Positions 34,556 through 44,090 are shown, counted from the stretch's first letter. The stretch is DNA of 64,000 bases from Leifsonia sp. Root227 (GCF_001428745.1 NZ_LMIO01000002.1:372001-436000); one strand, 5' to 3'. Notes: generated from the sequence alone by a model not told the origin. Translations and numbers: made by a program.

Positions 34556-35353
34556 TCAGGCGAGCGCGTCGAGGAGGGCGGGGTGCAGCAGGCTGTTGCT
34601 GGCGAGGGAGGAGCCGTTGCCGGGGCCGGCGTCTCCGGTGACGGAGGTGAACGTGCCTCCCGCCTCCTGCACGATCGGGATGAGGGCGGCGAGGTCGTAG
34701 GTCTTCACGTCGAACTCGCCCACCGCATCCAGCACCCCCTCTGCGAGCAGCATGTACGACCACATGTCGCCGTATGCGCGGTCCCGCCACACCTGCCTGG
34801 TGAGCGCGACGAGCTTGTCGAGGTAGCCTGCACCATCCCACTGGGCGATGCTCTGGAAGCTGATGGATGCGTGCTCCAGGTCGGCGACGGCGGAGACGCG
34901 AAGACGGCGGGGCGCCGCGCCGGACTCGGAGAGCCAGGCGCCGGCATCCCGTGCCGCCCACCAACGCCGGTCGAGCGCCGGCGAGCTGACGACGCCGACC
35001 ACCGGCACGCCGTCGACGGCGAGCGAGATGAGCGTGCCCCACACCGGGACGCCACGCAGATAGTTGGCGGTGCCGTCGATGGGGTCGATGATCCACTGGC
35101 GGGAGGCATCGCCCTCTGTGCCGTACTCCTCGCCCAGGATGCCGTCGCCAGGTCGTTCGGCGGCGATCAGCTCGCGGATGGCCCGCTCGACCGCCAGATC
35201 GGCCTCGGTGACGTGAGTGCGATCCGGCTTCGTGTCGATGTGCAGATCCAGGGCACGGAATTTCTCCCGGGAGATCGAATCGGCGACGTCGGCGAGGCGC
35301 AGCGCGAGCGCGAGGTCGTCGGCGAACGGGGAGGATGCGGAGTCGGAAGTCAC
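34556..35353 (-). CDS. hisN: Histidinol-phosphatase, inositol monophosphatase fold
   Basis: The 265-residue protein is a Mg-dependent phosphatase of the inositol monophosphatase fold. Metal-binding motifs are GILGEEYGTEG (about 70-80), WIIDPIDGTANYLRGVPVWG (about 86-105), and the C-terminal KTYDLAALIPIVQEAGG. The DxWSY-type segment (YGDMWSYMLLAEG) and the overall length favour the HisN group, which removes phosphate from histidinol phosphate in histidine synthesis. An inositol-phosphatase role cannot be excluded. Confidence 0.82.
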   Translation of the reverse strand: MTSDSASSPFADDLALALRLADVADSISREKFRALDLHIDTKPDRTHVTEADLAVERAIRELIAAERPGDGILGEEYGTEGDASRQWIIDPIDGTANYLRGVPVWGTLISLAVDGVPVVGVVSSPALDRRWWAARDAGAWLSESGAAPRRLRVSAVADLEHASISFQSIAQWDGAGYLDKLVALTRQVWRDRAYGDMWSYMLLAEGVLDAVGEFDVKTYDLAALIPIVQEAGGTFTSVTGDAGPGNGSSLASNSLLHPALLDALA

Positions 35354-35470
35354 CCGACGAGCCTACCGACGCATGGTGAACAGACGGTGCCGAAGTCGAA
35401 GGATGCTCGATTGGCAATGAGGGCGAAGTGGATGCTAGTGTTGAGCCTCGTTCGGGTCGCCGAACAAAAC

Positions 35471-35546
35471 GCACCTCTAGCTCAATCGGCAGAGCAACTG
35501 ACTCTTAATCAGTGGGTTCTGGGTTCAAGTCCCAGGGGGTGCACCA
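35471..35546 (+). tRNA. tRNA-Lys (anticodon CUU)
   Basis: GCACCTC pairs with GGGGTGC at the acceptor. The anticodon stem ACTGA/TCAGT encloses CTCTTAA, giving CUU. The T arm reads CTGGGTTCAAGTCCCAG, and ACCA at 35543-35546 shows that CCA is encoded. A terminator follows five bases later. Confidence 0.96.
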
Positions 35547-35550
35547 CAAG

Positions 35551-35588
35551 AAAAAGCCCGGTCGGATCATTAATCCGGCCGGGCTTTC
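35551..35588 (+). terminator. Intrinsic terminator after tRNA-Lys
   Basis: AAAGCCCGGTCGGAT and ATCCGGCCGGGCTTT form a stem of about 15 pairs with one G-T, closed by a short loop (CATTA). The stem is preceded by A residues and followed by TTTCTC. Confidence 0.88.
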
Positions 35589-35606
35589 TCGTTGCTCGGG
35601 TGAGGG

Positions 35607-36089
35607 TCACACGAGCGCGCTGATCTCCTCGCGCGCCGCGGCGATCAGTGCGTTGCGCGCGTCTACGACCGGCTGGTATGCCGCACGGTAGTCGTCGCTC
35701 CAGTAGACGACGCCCGCCTTCACGGCGTCGCGGAAGCTTTCGAGAGCAGAACGGACCTCGGCGGCGTGTGCCACGACGGCGTCGCCGCCGACGAGTTGCA
35801 GGGTGCGGAACTTCTGCGCGACGTCGCTGTCGACCAGCCAGTATCTGTCGGAGTCGGCAGCGAGCGGATCCGGGCAACCGTCCGCCATGCGACCGAGGGT
35901 GTGCGCTGCCGAGTGCGCAGCATCGATGAACGCGATGTAGCGCTCAGAGCGGGTCGTCCGCAGAGAGTCGGCCAACGCCTCCCTGCGCGCCTTCCTGTGG
36001 CGGATCGACTCGGCGGCGAACGAGCCGACGGCTCCGAGGATCAGGGTCACGATGGGGAGGGCGACGGTCAGCCAGTTCACGTCCTTCAT
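35607..36089 (-). CDS. Membrane-anchored protein of unknown function
   Basis: The 160-residue protein has one N-terminal hydrophobic helix (about residues 5-25, LTVALPIVTLILGAVGSF). A positively charged stretch (RHRKARREALADSLR) and a helical cytosolic part with coiled-coil-like spacing follow. I do not recognise the family; the layout resembles small actinobacterial anchors. The start is at MKDVNW; a longer frame upstream has no supporting ribosome site. It is convergent with tRNA-Lys and its terminator. Confidence 0.65.
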   Translation of the reverse strand: MKDVNWLTVALPIVTLILGAVGSFAAESIRHRKARREALADSLRTTRSERYIAFIDAAHSAAHTLGRMADGCPDPLAADSDRYWLVDSDVAQKFRTLQLVGGDAVVAHAAEVRSALESFRDAVKAGVVYWSDDYRAAYQPVVDARNALIAAAREEISALV

Positions 36090-36168
36090 TGTGGCGTAGG
36101 CGCTGCTGCCAGGGCGACGCCCCCAAATGGGACAGTTCAATCCCTCAGCCCGCAGCCGGCGCGGATCC

Positions 36169-37266
36169 TTAGCGCAGCTCTTTCCTCGGCATCACGATCT
36201 CTTTGATGATCAGGATGATGCCCGCGGAGATCGGGATGGCGACCAGCGCGCCAGGCAGTCCGAACAGCGTCGACCCCGCCAATGCCGAGATCAGCACCAC
36301 GGAGCCTGGCACCTGCACGGCCTTGCCCATCACCTTCGGGGTGAGGATGTATGCCTCGACCTGCATGTAGATCAGCATGAAGATCAGGACGAACAGGCCG
36401 GACACGGGGGAATGGATGAAGGCCAGCACCGTCATAGCGGCCGTCGTCAGCACGGTTCCGATCAACGGGATGAGTGTGATGAAGAACGCCAGGATACCGA
36501 TGAGGAAGGCACCTGGCACGTCCGTGAGCAGGAGCAGGATCACGCTGTAGACCGCGTTGAAGAACGCGAGGATCACCATCCCGCTGAGGTACTTGCCGAA
36601 GTTGCGCAGGATGCGCTCTGCGTAGCTGATGAACGTCGCCCTGTGCGATGCGGCGACCAGCTTGTACGCGGCCTCCTTGGTCGCGTCGTAGGTGGCGATG
36701 AAGTAGATGGTGAGGATCGCGATGAAGAACCCCGAGGTCAGGCCGTTCACGATCGAGAGGCCGAAGCCGACCAGGCCGGTGCCGAGCGACGCCCACACCT
36801 CCGGCTTCTGGACCTCGCTCGCCACCCAGTTCACGAGGGCGCCGAGCACGCCGTTGCTCGACGCGTTGGCCGGGTCGAACCAGCCCTGGTCCTTGAGGTT
36901 CGCCACCTCTTTCGGGATGGTCGTCACCAGGAACTGGACCTGCTGGATCACCAGGGGGAGCACCACCCAGACGATGGTGATGATGACGGCGATGAGGAGC
37001 AGGATCACGGTCACGATCGCCCACGGCCTCGACATGTGCCTGCGCTGGAACCAGCGGATGAGCGGATCGAGGCCCACCGTCGCGAACATCGCGAGGAAGA
37101 CCATGAAGATGATCGAGCGCAGCCCGTACAGGGCGAACCCGGTGACGATCGCGCCCACCGCGCCCAGGGTGACGATGTAGCCGAGCGCCAGTGGGCTCCG
37201 CTGCAGCATGGACGGCTGCGGCTGGTCTTCGGTGGCGGCCGGTGGGGCTGGCTTGGTGAGGCGCAT
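36169..37266 (-). CDS. AI-2E family transporter (PerM-like)
   Basis: The 365-residue protein belongs to the AI-2 exporter/PerM family of polytopic membrane proteins. Some members export autoinducer-2, others act as ion antiporters. About eight hydrophobic segments lie between residues 28 and 350. Conserved parts visible are GLDPLIRWFQRRHMSR near 70-85, LPLVIQQVQF, and LIPLIGTVLTTAAMTVLAF near 255-273. The ATG at 37266 has AGGAGG upstream; a GTG one codon earlier is possible. The substrate here is unknown. Confidence 0.88.
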   Translation of the reverse strand: MRLTKPAPPAATEDQPQPSMLQRSPLALGYIVTLGAVGAIVTGFALYGLRSIIFMVFLAMFATVGLDPLIRWFQRRHMSRPWAIVTVILLLIAVIITIVWVVLPLVIQQVQFLVTTIPKEVANLKDQGWFDPANASSNGVLGALVNWVASEVQKPEVWASLGTGLVGFGLSIVNGLTSGFFIAILTIYFIATYDATKEAAYKLVAASHRATFISYAERILRNFGKYLSGMVILAFFNAVYSVILLLLTDVPGAFLIGILAFFITLIPLIGTVLTTAAMTVLAFIHSPVSGLFVLIFMLIYMQVEAYILTPKVMGKAVQVPGSVVLISALAGSTLFGLPGALVAIPISAGIILIIKEIVMPRKELR

Positions 37267-37383
37267 CACGCCCTCCTCGGCTCGGTGTATGGCTGGTGCT
37301 GAGCGTATTGCCCCCTGGCGGTCCGCGACAAGTCATCAGGCGGCACGGCGAGGCACGACAGGACGGATGCGTGTTTCGAATAT

Positions 37384-37397
37384 GTAAACCCGTTTAC
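37384..37397. promoter_or_regulatory. Operator-like inverted repeat GTAAAC-CC-GTTTAC
   Basis: Perfect 6-base arms with a 2-base centre lie 103 bases before the ROK regulator gene, in the shared region with the AI-2E gene. The TAAAC-NN-GTTTA core is the same as in the LacI-type palindrome at 56337-56352. It may bind the LacI protein encoded at 53205-54230, the ROK protein, or both. Confidence 0.6.
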
Positions 37398-37499
37398 TTC
37401 TATTCGCTTTGGTCTTGACGCCCGCATCCTGCCCATGCTTCACTTACGGCAGCAATTAAGCAACGGGGTTTCATTGTAAGCGAGCGGGAGTTTCGACGA

Positions 37500-38693
37500 A
37501 TGGTATTCGGTGGACGCGGCCAGGAGCCCGACGCTTCGCGTCAGAGGGCGGCGAACGCCGCCCGGTGCGCGGTCGCCGTCCGAGAGGGCGGCAGGGGGAC
37601 CGTCGCCCAGATCGCATCCCGCACGGGACTCTCCCGGCCCACCGTCGAGGTCGCACTCACCACGATGCGCGAGCGCGGTCTCGTGCTCGAGGTCGATGAG
37701 CACACGCTCGGAGGCCGCGGAGCAGGCAGGCCGGCCCGCCTCTACGACTTCGCCGCCGACCTCGGCTACCTCGTCGGCGTCGACATCGGCATCCACCGGG
37801 TGCGCGTCGCCGTCGCCAACCTCGCAGGAGCGATGGTCGGCTGGGCGGAGCAGGAGGTCGACGAGTCGTTCCTCGGGGCGAGCAGGATGAGCGTGGTGCG
37901 GAAGGTCGTGGCGGACTGCCTCGACGGCAACGGCATCGACAGGTCGCGGCTGATCGCCATGGCGGTGGCCGTCTCCGGGCTCGTCGGCGAGGACGGCAGG
38001 CTCATCGTCTCCCGCAACTTTCCTGACTGGGAGGGCGTCGACATCGCCGGTCACCTGCGCTCGGAGTTCGGCTGCGAGGTGGTGGTGGAGAACGACATGC
38101 GTCTCGCCGCTCTCGCGGAGCACAGGATGGGCGCATCCAGACTGGTCAACGACTCGGCGTACTTCTTCCTCGGGCACCGCATCTCGATGGGCCTCATCAT
38201 CGACGGCAAGCTGCGCCGCGGAGCGCACTCCGCCGCAGGCGAGGTCGGCGAGATCGTCTTCTCGATGAAGGTCAGCGCGACCGGCCAGCTCAGCTGGAAC
38301 TCCGCGCCGACAGGCGAAGAGGTGTTCCGGATGGCCGTGGACGGCGACGAGGAGGCGCGCGAGGAGATCGAGTCGTTCGTCGGCGGCCTCGCCACCGGCA
38401 TCGCGACCCTGACGATGGCCATCGACCCGGACGTGGTCGTGGTCGGCGGCGGTCTCTCCCGTGCGGGGGAGGCGCTGCTGGAGCCGTTGCGCAGGGCGGT
38501 GATGCGCGAGATCCGTCTGCCCATCCACCCCACCATCATCCAGTCGGAGCTCGGCGCAGAGTCGGTCGTGCTCGGAGCGCTTGCGCTCGCCTTCGGCCAG
38601 TCGGCCGAGCGGGTGTACGGGACGGCGGACGTGCCGGAGCCCGATATCGACGTCGCAGGGGCAAAAGCCCTCGCAGAGAGGATCGCAGTATGA
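37500..38693 (+). CDS. ROK family transcriptional regulator
   Basis: The 397-residue protein has an N-terminal winged helix (about 15-80, with TVAQIASRTGLSRPTVEVAL in its HTH) and a sugar-kinase-like ROK domain (about 95-370). The ROK domain shows VGVDIGIHRVRVAVANLAG and VENDMRLAALAEH. The usual ROK zinc motif (GHxxV...CxCGxxGC) is absent: the region reads AGEVGEIVFSMKVS without the His and Cys residues. It likely senses a sugar and controls the importer locus that follows. Its stop overlaps the next ATG. Confidence 0.88.
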   Translation: MVFGGRGQEPDASRQRAANAARCAVAVREGGRGTVAQIASRTGLSRPTVEVALTTMRERGLVLEVDEHTLGGRGAGRPARLYDFAADLGYLVGVDIGIHRVRVAVANLAGAMVGWAEQEVDESFLGASRMSVVRKVVADCLDGNGIDRSRLIAMAVAVSGLVGEDGRLIVSRNFPDWEGVDIAGHLRSEFGCEVVVENDMRLAALAEHRMGASRLVNDSAYFFLGHRISMGLIIDGKLRRGAHSAAGEVGEIVFSMKVSATGQLSWNSAPTGEEVFRMAVDGDEEAREEIESFVGGLATGIATLTMAIDPDVVVVGGGLSRAGEALLEPLRRAVMREIRLPIHPTIIQSELGAESVVLGALALAFGQSAERVYGTADVPEPDIDVAGAKALAERIAV

Positions 38694-39880
38694 CTTCGCA
38701 GGACGCAGGGGCGCCGCTGAGGCTGGCCGTGATCGGTGTGGGGGCGCGGTCGTACATCGCCGGTCACGCCGTCGACTCAGGGGCCGGTGTCATCGTGGCG
38801 GTGGCCGACCCGAGCGCGACAGCGCGGGCGCGCGCCGCCGAGGCGTTCGGCGACCAGCTCACCGCGTTCCCCGGCCACCGCGAGCTGATCGAGGCTCGGG
38901 ATGCGCGCGGAGGCAACATCGTCGACGCCGCCTTCGTCACGTCGCCCGACCACACGCACGCCGAGATCGCGATCGACTTGCTGCGCGCTGGGATCGCGGT
39001 CTACCTGGAGAAGCCGCTCGCGATCAGCCTGGAGGACGCAGACGCCATCCTCGCCGCGGCGGCGGAGAGCGGGAGCAAGCTGTACGTCGGCCACAACATG
39101 CGGCACATGGCCGTCGTCACCCTGATGCGCGACATCATCAAGCGCGGCGAGATCGGCGAGGTCAAGGCGGTCTGGTGCAGGCACTTCGTCGGCAACGGAG
39201 GCGACTACTACTTCAAGGACTGGCACGCCGAACGCGCCAAGTCGAACGGGCTGCTGCTGCAGAAGGGCGCCCACGACATCGACATCATCCACTGGCTCGC
39301 CGGAGGATACTCGGAGCTCGTCACCGGGATGGGCGGCCTCAGCCTCTACGGCGGCATCGACGCCCGCCGTGACAACTCCGACCGGTCGATGCCGGACTGG
39401 TTCTCGCTGGAGGCGTGGCCGCCGCTCAGCCAGACGGATCTGAATCCCGTGATCGACGTCGAGGACATCTCGATGGTGAACATGCGGCTCGACAACGGCG
39501 TGTACGCGTCGTACCAGCAGTGCCACTACACGCCGGACTACTGGCGGAACTACACCGTCATCGGCACGGAGGGCAGGCTGGAGAACTTCGGCGACACCGA
39601 TGGGGCCGTGGTGCGGGTGTGGAACACGCGCACGCTGTACGACCCCGTCGGCGACGCCGAATACCGGGTGAACGGAGACGAGCGGGGGCACCGTGACGCC
39701 GACAGGCTCACGGTCGCCGAGTTCATCCGGTTCGTGACGGACGGCTCCCGAACGGAGACGTCGGCGGTCGCGGCACGCAACGCGGTGGCGACAGCCGTCG
39801 CAGCGACAGAGTCCATCCGAGACGGTTCACGGCCCATCGCCGTCCCCGCCGTGGATGAACACGTGGCCACGCTGGTGTGA
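38690..39880 (+). CDS. Gfo/Idh/MocA family oxidoreductase (first of three)
   Basis: This 396-residue NAD(P)-dependent dehydrogenase acts on sugars or polyols. The Rossmann motif is GVGARS near residues 15-20. The LEKPLA motif near 105-110 provides the conserved Lys-Pro, and LLLQKGAHDIDIIHWLAGG (about 185-203) carries the catalytic His and its partner Asp. It is longer than the other two paralogues because of an insertion around 215-260 (ARRDNSDRSMPDWFSL and onward). It overlaps the ROK gene by four bases, so regulator and enzyme are coupled. Confidence 0.9.
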   Translation: MTSQDAGAPLRLAVIGVGARSYIAGHAVDSGAGVIVAVADPSATARARAAEAFGDQLTAFPGHRELIEARDARGGNIVDAAFVTSPDHTHAEIAIDLLRAGIAVYLEKPLAISLEDADAILAAAAESGSKLYVGHNMRHMAVVTLMRDIIKRGEIGEVKAVWCRHFVGNGGDYYFKDWHAERAKSNGLLLQKGAHDIDIIHWLAGGYSELVTGMGGLSLYGGIDARRDNSDRSMPDWFSLEAWPPLSQTDLNPVIDVEDISMVNMRLDNGVYASYQQCHYTPDYWRNYTVIGTEGRLENFGDTDGAVVRVWNTRTLYDPVGDAEYRVNGDERGHRDADRLTVAEFIRFVTDGSRTETSAVAARNAVATAVAATESIRDGSRPIAVPAVDEHVATLV

Positions 39881-39962
39881 CCACGGGGAATCCCCGGGCC
39901 GACGAGGACTGATCGCCGACCCGGGAGGCACCACAACAACACTCACATTTCAAGGAGAACCA

Positions 39963-41228
39963 ATGCGAAAAGCCCTACTAGCCGCCGGGGCGGCGGTTGC
40001 AGCCGCAGCCCTTCTGGCCGGATGCTCGTCCAACACTGGAAGCGGCTCCGGTGCCACTGCCGATCATAATCTGTCGGCTTCGATCTCTTACGCGTTCTGG
40101 GACGTCAACCAGAAGCCGGCGATGGAGGCGCTCATCAAGGACTTCAACAAGGAGTATCCGAACATCAAGGTGACCACCCAGGTCACCCCGTACCAGAACT
40201 ACTTCACCAAGCTGCAGACGCAGGGCTCGTCCAAGACGCTGCCGGACGTGTTCTGGATGAACGGTCCGAACTTCCAGCTCTACGCATCCAATGGGCTGCT
40301 GGAACCGGTGGGCTCCGGCATCGACCCTGCGAACTACCCGAAGGCGCTGAACGAGCTGTACAGCTACGACGGCAAGCAGTACGGGGCGCCCAAGGACTTC
40401 GACACGATCGGCGTCTTCTACAACAAGGCGGTGTTCGACAAGGCGGGAGTCGCGTACCCGACCGCCGACTGGACCTGGGACGAGTTCCACCAGAAGGCCA
40501 AGGAGATCTCCGACAAGCTGAAGGCGGACGGCGTCTACGGCGTCGCCAGCGGTCTGAGCGGCGGCCAGGAGGTGTACTACAACACGATCCTCCAGGCGGG
40601 CGGCGAGATCATCTCGTCCGACGGCAAGAAGTCCGGTTACGACTCCGCCGCGTCGATCAAGGGTCTGCAGTTCGTGCGCGACCTGGTCGCCGACGGCTCT
40701 TCTCCGACGCCGTCGCAGCTGTCGGACACCCCGCAGGACCAGTGGTTCATCAACAGCAAGTCCGCGATGATCTGGTCGGGCACCTGGCTGAACGCCGAGC
40801 TGCTCGCCTCGCCGATCAAGGACACGATCGCACTCGCTCCTCTGCCCAAGGGCGAGAAGCAGGCGACCGTCATCCACGGTCTCGCGAACGTCGTCGCGAA
40901 GGACTCGAAGAACAAGGCCGCTGCCGTCGCGTTCCAGAACTACCTCGGCGGCAAGCAGGCTGCGGAGACGCAGGCAGAGATGGGCGCGGCGAACCCCGCG
41001 TTCAACGGCACGCAGGACGCCTTCGTCAAGACGGCTCCCTGGGACCTGAACATCTTCGAGAAGGCGGCGGCGGACTACGCGTACCCGTACCCGATCTCGA
41101 AGAACACGGCGGCCTGGAACAAGGCGGAGAACGACCTCCTGCCCGACGCCTTCTCCGGCAAGCGCCCGGTGGCCGACGTCGCCAAGGACCTCGCCAAGCA
41201 GATGAACGCGGACCTCGCCAAAGAGTAA
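39963..41228 (+). CDS. ABC sugar transporter substrate-binding lipoprotein
   Basis: The 421-residue protein is a family 1 extracellular solute-binding protein. The lipobox LLAG-C places the lipidated Cys at residue 21. The mature part has NKEYPNIKVTTQVTPYQNY near 60-78, PDVFWMNGPNF near 92-102, and SAMIWSGTWLNAELL near 262-276, as in the MalE group. The ATG has AAGGAG seven bases upstream. The following permease starts within its stop codon. The ligand is probably an oligosaccharide or glycoside. Confidence 0.92.
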   Translation: MRKALLAAGAAVAAAALLAGCSSNTGSGSGATADHNLSASISYAFWDVNQKPAMEALIKDFNKEYPNIKVTTQVTPYQNYFTKLQTQGSSKTLPDVFWMNGPNFQLYASNGLLEPVGSGIDPANYPKALNELYSYDGKQYGAPKDFDTIGVFYNKAVFDKAGVAYPTADWTWDEFHQKAKEISDKLKADGVYGVASGLSGGQEVYYNTILQAGGEIISSDGKKSGYDSAASIKGLQFVRDLVADGSSPTPSQLSDTPQDQWFINSKSAMIWSGTWLNAELLASPIKDTIALAPLPKGEKQATVIHGLANVVAKDSKNKAAAVAFQNYLGGKQAAETQAEMGAANPAFNGTQDAFVKTAPWDLNIFEKAAADYAYPYPISKNTAAWNKAENDLLPDAFSGKRPVADVAKDLAKQMNADLAKE

Positions 41229-42184
41229 TGTCCGTTTCCATCGCACCCCAGGAGGCGGGCGCCGTGACCACGGCGCCCGCCACCCGGTCGACGCCGCCGC
41301 GCAGACGGCGCACCGACCGGAAGGAATGGCTGTGGGCGGCTCTGTTCGTCGCCCCGCTGCTGTTCGGCGTCCTCGTCTTCTACATCTGGCCGATCATCCG
41401 CAACGCATACTTCAGCTTCACCACGTGGGGCGTCTTCGGCGGCGCGACCTGGAGCGGCCTGTCGAACTATCAGGCGATGCTGGCGGACCCGTCATTCTGG
41501 CGGTCGATCGTCAACACGCTCGTCTACATCGGCTTCCTGCTCATCGGCATCCCGCTCGCCGTGGTCTTCGCCAGCCTGATGAACCGGCCGGGGCTGCGCT
41601 TCGCGACCCTGTACCGCACGGCGTTCTTCCTGCCGTACGTCGCCATGCCCGCCGCGGTCGCGATGGTCTGGCGGATCATCTTCAACGGCGACTTCGGCGT
41701 CATCAACTACACACTGTCGCTGGTCGGGATCAAAGGACCCAACTGGCTCTCCACCGAGTGGTTCGCTCTCATCGCGGTGGGCCTGGTCGGGATGTGGATC
41801 TCGCTCGGCTTCAACCTGATCGTGCTCTCGGCCGGGATGAAGGGCATTCCGCCGGAGATGTACGAGGCGTCGTCGCTCGACGGGGCCAGCCGGATGCGGC
41901 AGTTCTTCTCGATCACGGTGCCGCTGCTCAGCCCGTCGATCTTCTTCGTCTCCGTCATGACGGTGATCACCGGCTTCCAGCTCTTCGACCTGCTCTACGC
42001 CCTGATGGGCACGCAGAACCCGGCGATCAACCAGACCCAGTCGATGGTGTACCTGTTCTTCGCCCACCAGCAGACGGGCGACAACGGCTACGCGGCCGCG
42101 GTCGGCATGGCCATCCTGCTGCTCGTCGGCGTGTTCACGATCATCCAGTTCCGGATGCAGAAGAGGTGGGTGACGTATGTCTAG
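41228..42184 (+). CDS. ABC sugar transporter permease (MalF-like)
   Basis: The 318-residue protein has six hydrophobic segments between residues 35 and 310. The EAA loop, which contacts the ATPase, reads YEASSLDGASRMRQFFSITVPLLSP in parts near 212-237. The N-terminal 30 residues are Pro/Thr/Arg-rich and cytosolic. It starts at the stop of the binding-protein gene (TAATG) and overlaps the next permease by eight bases. No ATPase is encoded in the locus, so a shared MsiK-type ATPase from elsewhere is likely. Confidence 0.92.
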   Translation: MSVSIAPQEAGAVTTAPATRSTPPRRRRTDRKEWLWAALFVAPLLFGVLVFYIWPIIRNAYFSFTTWGVFGGATWSGLSNYQAMLADPSFWRSIVNTLVYIGFLLIGIPLAVVFASLMNRPGLRFATLYRTAFFLPYVAMPAAVAMVWRIIFNGDFGVINYTLSLVGIKGPNWLSTEWFALIAVGLVGMWISLGFNLIVLSAGMKGIPPEMYEASSLDGASRMRQFFSITVPLLSPSIFFVSVMTVITGFQLFDLLYALMGTQNPAINQTQSMVYLFFAHQQTGDNGYAAAVGMAILLLVGVFTIIQFRMQKRWVTYV

Positions 42185-43031
42185 CTCCGTCGTGGTCGGT
42201 TCCAAGACCGGCAAAGCGAGGATGGGGACGGGGCTCACCCACCTCATCCTGATCGTCGGATCGCTCATCATGGTCTTCCCCTTCATCTGGCAGATCCTGA
42301 TGTCGCTGTCCACGAACGCGCAGGTCACCTCCGTGCCGCCGACCGTGTGGCCGGGCACGCTGCACTGGGAGAACTTCGCCCACGTGTTCGACCAGCTCCC
42401 GTTCCTCAACCAGCTCTGGGTGTCCGTCGCCGTCACGGTGATCCGCACGGTCGGTCAGCTCCTGCTCTGCTCGATGGCCGGATACGCGTTCGCCAGGATG
42501 TCGTTCCCGTTCAAGCGCACGATCTTCGCGCTGGTGCTGGCCATCCTGATGGTGCCGCCGCAGGTGTACCTGCTCCCGCAGTACCAGATCGTGCAGGGCC
42601 TCGGCTGGCTGAACACCATCGCCGGCATCGCGGCCCCCGGCATCTTCAGCGCCTTCGGCACATTCCTGATGCGGCAGTTCTTCCTCGGTCTGCCGGACGA
42701 GCTGGCGGAGGCTGCACGCCTCGACGGCGCCAACCACTTCCAGACCTTCTGGAAGGTGATGCTGCCGCTGGCCAAGCCCGGCCTGTCCGCCCTCGCGATC
42801 ATCACGGTGCTCGCGTCCTGGAACGACCTGCTCTGGCCGCTCATCGTCGCGACGGACTCCACCCAGATGCCACTCTCCGCCGGCATCGCGACGCTCACCA
42901 GCCAGCGGTCAATCCCCGACTATCCGCTCCTGCTCGCAGCCAGCCTGCTCGCGATGGCGCCGGTGCTCATCCTCTTCCTGATCATGCAGAAGCGCGTCAT
43001 CGACGGCATCGCATTCTCGGGCCTGAAGTAG
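42177..43031 (+). CDS. ABC sugar transporter permease (MalG-like)
   Basis: The 284-residue protein has six hydrophobic segments. The EAA loop reads ELAEAARLDGANHFQTFWKVMLPLAKP in parts near 178-204. It ends with the family's RVIDGIAFSGLK. The ATG lies inside the end of the preceding gene (eight-base overlap). Together with the MalF-like protein it forms the channel of a CUT1-type importer. Confidence 0.93.
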   Translation: MSSSVVVGSKTGKARMGTGLTHLILIVGSLIMVFPFIWQILMSLSTNAQVTSVPPTVWPGTLHWENFAHVFDQLPFLNQLWVSVAVTVIRTVGQLLLCSMAGYAFARMSFPFKRTIFALVLAILMVPPQVYLLPQYQIVQGLGWLNTIAGIAAPGIFSAFGTFLMRQFFLGLPDELAEAARLDGANHFQTFWKVMLPLAKPGLSALAIITVLASWNDLLWPLIVATDSTQMPLSAGIATLTSQRSIPDYPLLLAASLLAMAPVLILFLIMQKRVIDGIAFSGLK

Positions 43032-43046
43032 AAAGAAACGAACACA

Positions 43047-44090
43047 GTGAAAACTCTCCGAGTCGGCCTCATCGGCGCCGGCGGGATCTCCCAGGTGCAC
43101 GCGACCGCATGGGCGGCTCTCGGCGTCCAGGTGACCGTCTACTCCCACGAGGGGGCCGAGGCGCTCGCCGCAGAGTACGGTTTCGCCATCGCGCCCGATC
43201 TGGATGCGCTGCTCGCGGCGAGCGACGTCGTCGACATCGTCACGTCGAGCAGCAGCCACAAGGAGCTCGCGCTGGCCGCCATCGCCGCCGGTCGGCACGT
43301 CATCTGCGAGAAGCCGCTCTCTGTCACCTCGACCGAGGCGCGGGAGCTGGCGGACGCGGCCGACGCGGCAGGGGTGCGCCTGTTCCCTGCGCACGTTGTG
43401 CGGTTCTTCCCCGAGTACGCCGAAGTCAAGCGTCAGGTGGACGCCGGCCGGATCGGCGACCCAGCAGTGCTGCGGTTCGTGCGCGGCGGCCAGGCTCCGC
43501 GGGCAGGCTCCTGGTTCTTCGACGAGAACGCCGGGGGCGGCATCGTCCTCGACCAGATGATCCACGACCTCGACCAGGCACGCTGGCTCGCCGGCGACGT
43601 CACCCAGGTGTACGCGGTGCAGAGCCCGGCGAGCGTGGACGGCATCGTGCCGGGCATCGTCACCGCCCACGTCACCCTCACCCACGCGGGCGGGGCGATC
43701 AGTCACGTCCAGGGCACCTGGGGACCGGCAGGCACAGTGTTCCGCACCAGTGCCGACGTCGCCGGCACCAGGGGCACCCTCGAGATCGACTCGCGGACGG
43801 ACGCCGCCAGCGTGCTCGACTTCCCGGCCGGCGCATCCGGAGACGGCTATCTGCCTCCCGCCACCCACGCGGTCAGTCCGTACACGACGCAGCTCGCCGC
43901 TTTCCTCCGTGCCATCGCCGATGGCACGGACAGCGTCGTGACGGCAGAGGACGGAATCAGGGCGGTCGCCATCGCGGAAGCGGCGGCGGAATCGCTCCGC
44001 ACCGGACGCGCCATCGAGGTCGACACGGCGACGGGGCTCGCCAGGATCACCGGGATCGAGAACGCCCTCGCACAGAAGGTCGGCGCATGA
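43047..44090 (+). CDS. Gfo/Idh/MocA family oxidoreductase (second of three)
   Basis: This 347-residue NAD(P)-dependent dehydrogenase has the Rossmann motif GLIGAGGISQVHA (about 7-19) and CEKPLS near 89-94. The catalytic helix region is GGGIVLDQMIHDLDQARWLAG (about 161-181) with the HD pair. It starts at a GTG 15 bases after the permease gene, with an AAAG-rich ribosome site. The four-base overlap with the next gene (ATGA) indicates coupling of two related dehydrogenases. Confidence 0.9.
   Translation: MKTLRVGLIGAGGISQVHATAWAALGVQVTVYSHEGAEALAAEYGFAIAPDLDALLAASDVVDIVTSSSSHKELALAAIAAGRHVICEKPLSVTSTEARELADAADAAGVRLFPAHVVRFFPEYAEVKRQVDAGRIGDPAVLRFVRGGQAPRAGSWFFDENAGGGIVLDQMIHDLDQARWLAGDVTQVYAVQSPASVDGIVPGIVTAHVTLTHAGGAISHVQGTWGPAGTVFRTSADVAGTRGTLEIDSRTDAASVLDFPAGASGDGYLPPATHAVSPYTTQLAAFLRAIADGTDSVVTAEDGIRAVAIAEAAAESLRTGRAIEVDTATGLARITGIENALAQKVGA

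Noticed and set aside
37415..37440. TTGACG as -35 of the ROK locus promoter
   Set aside because: No acceptable -10 hexamer lies 16-18 bases downstream.
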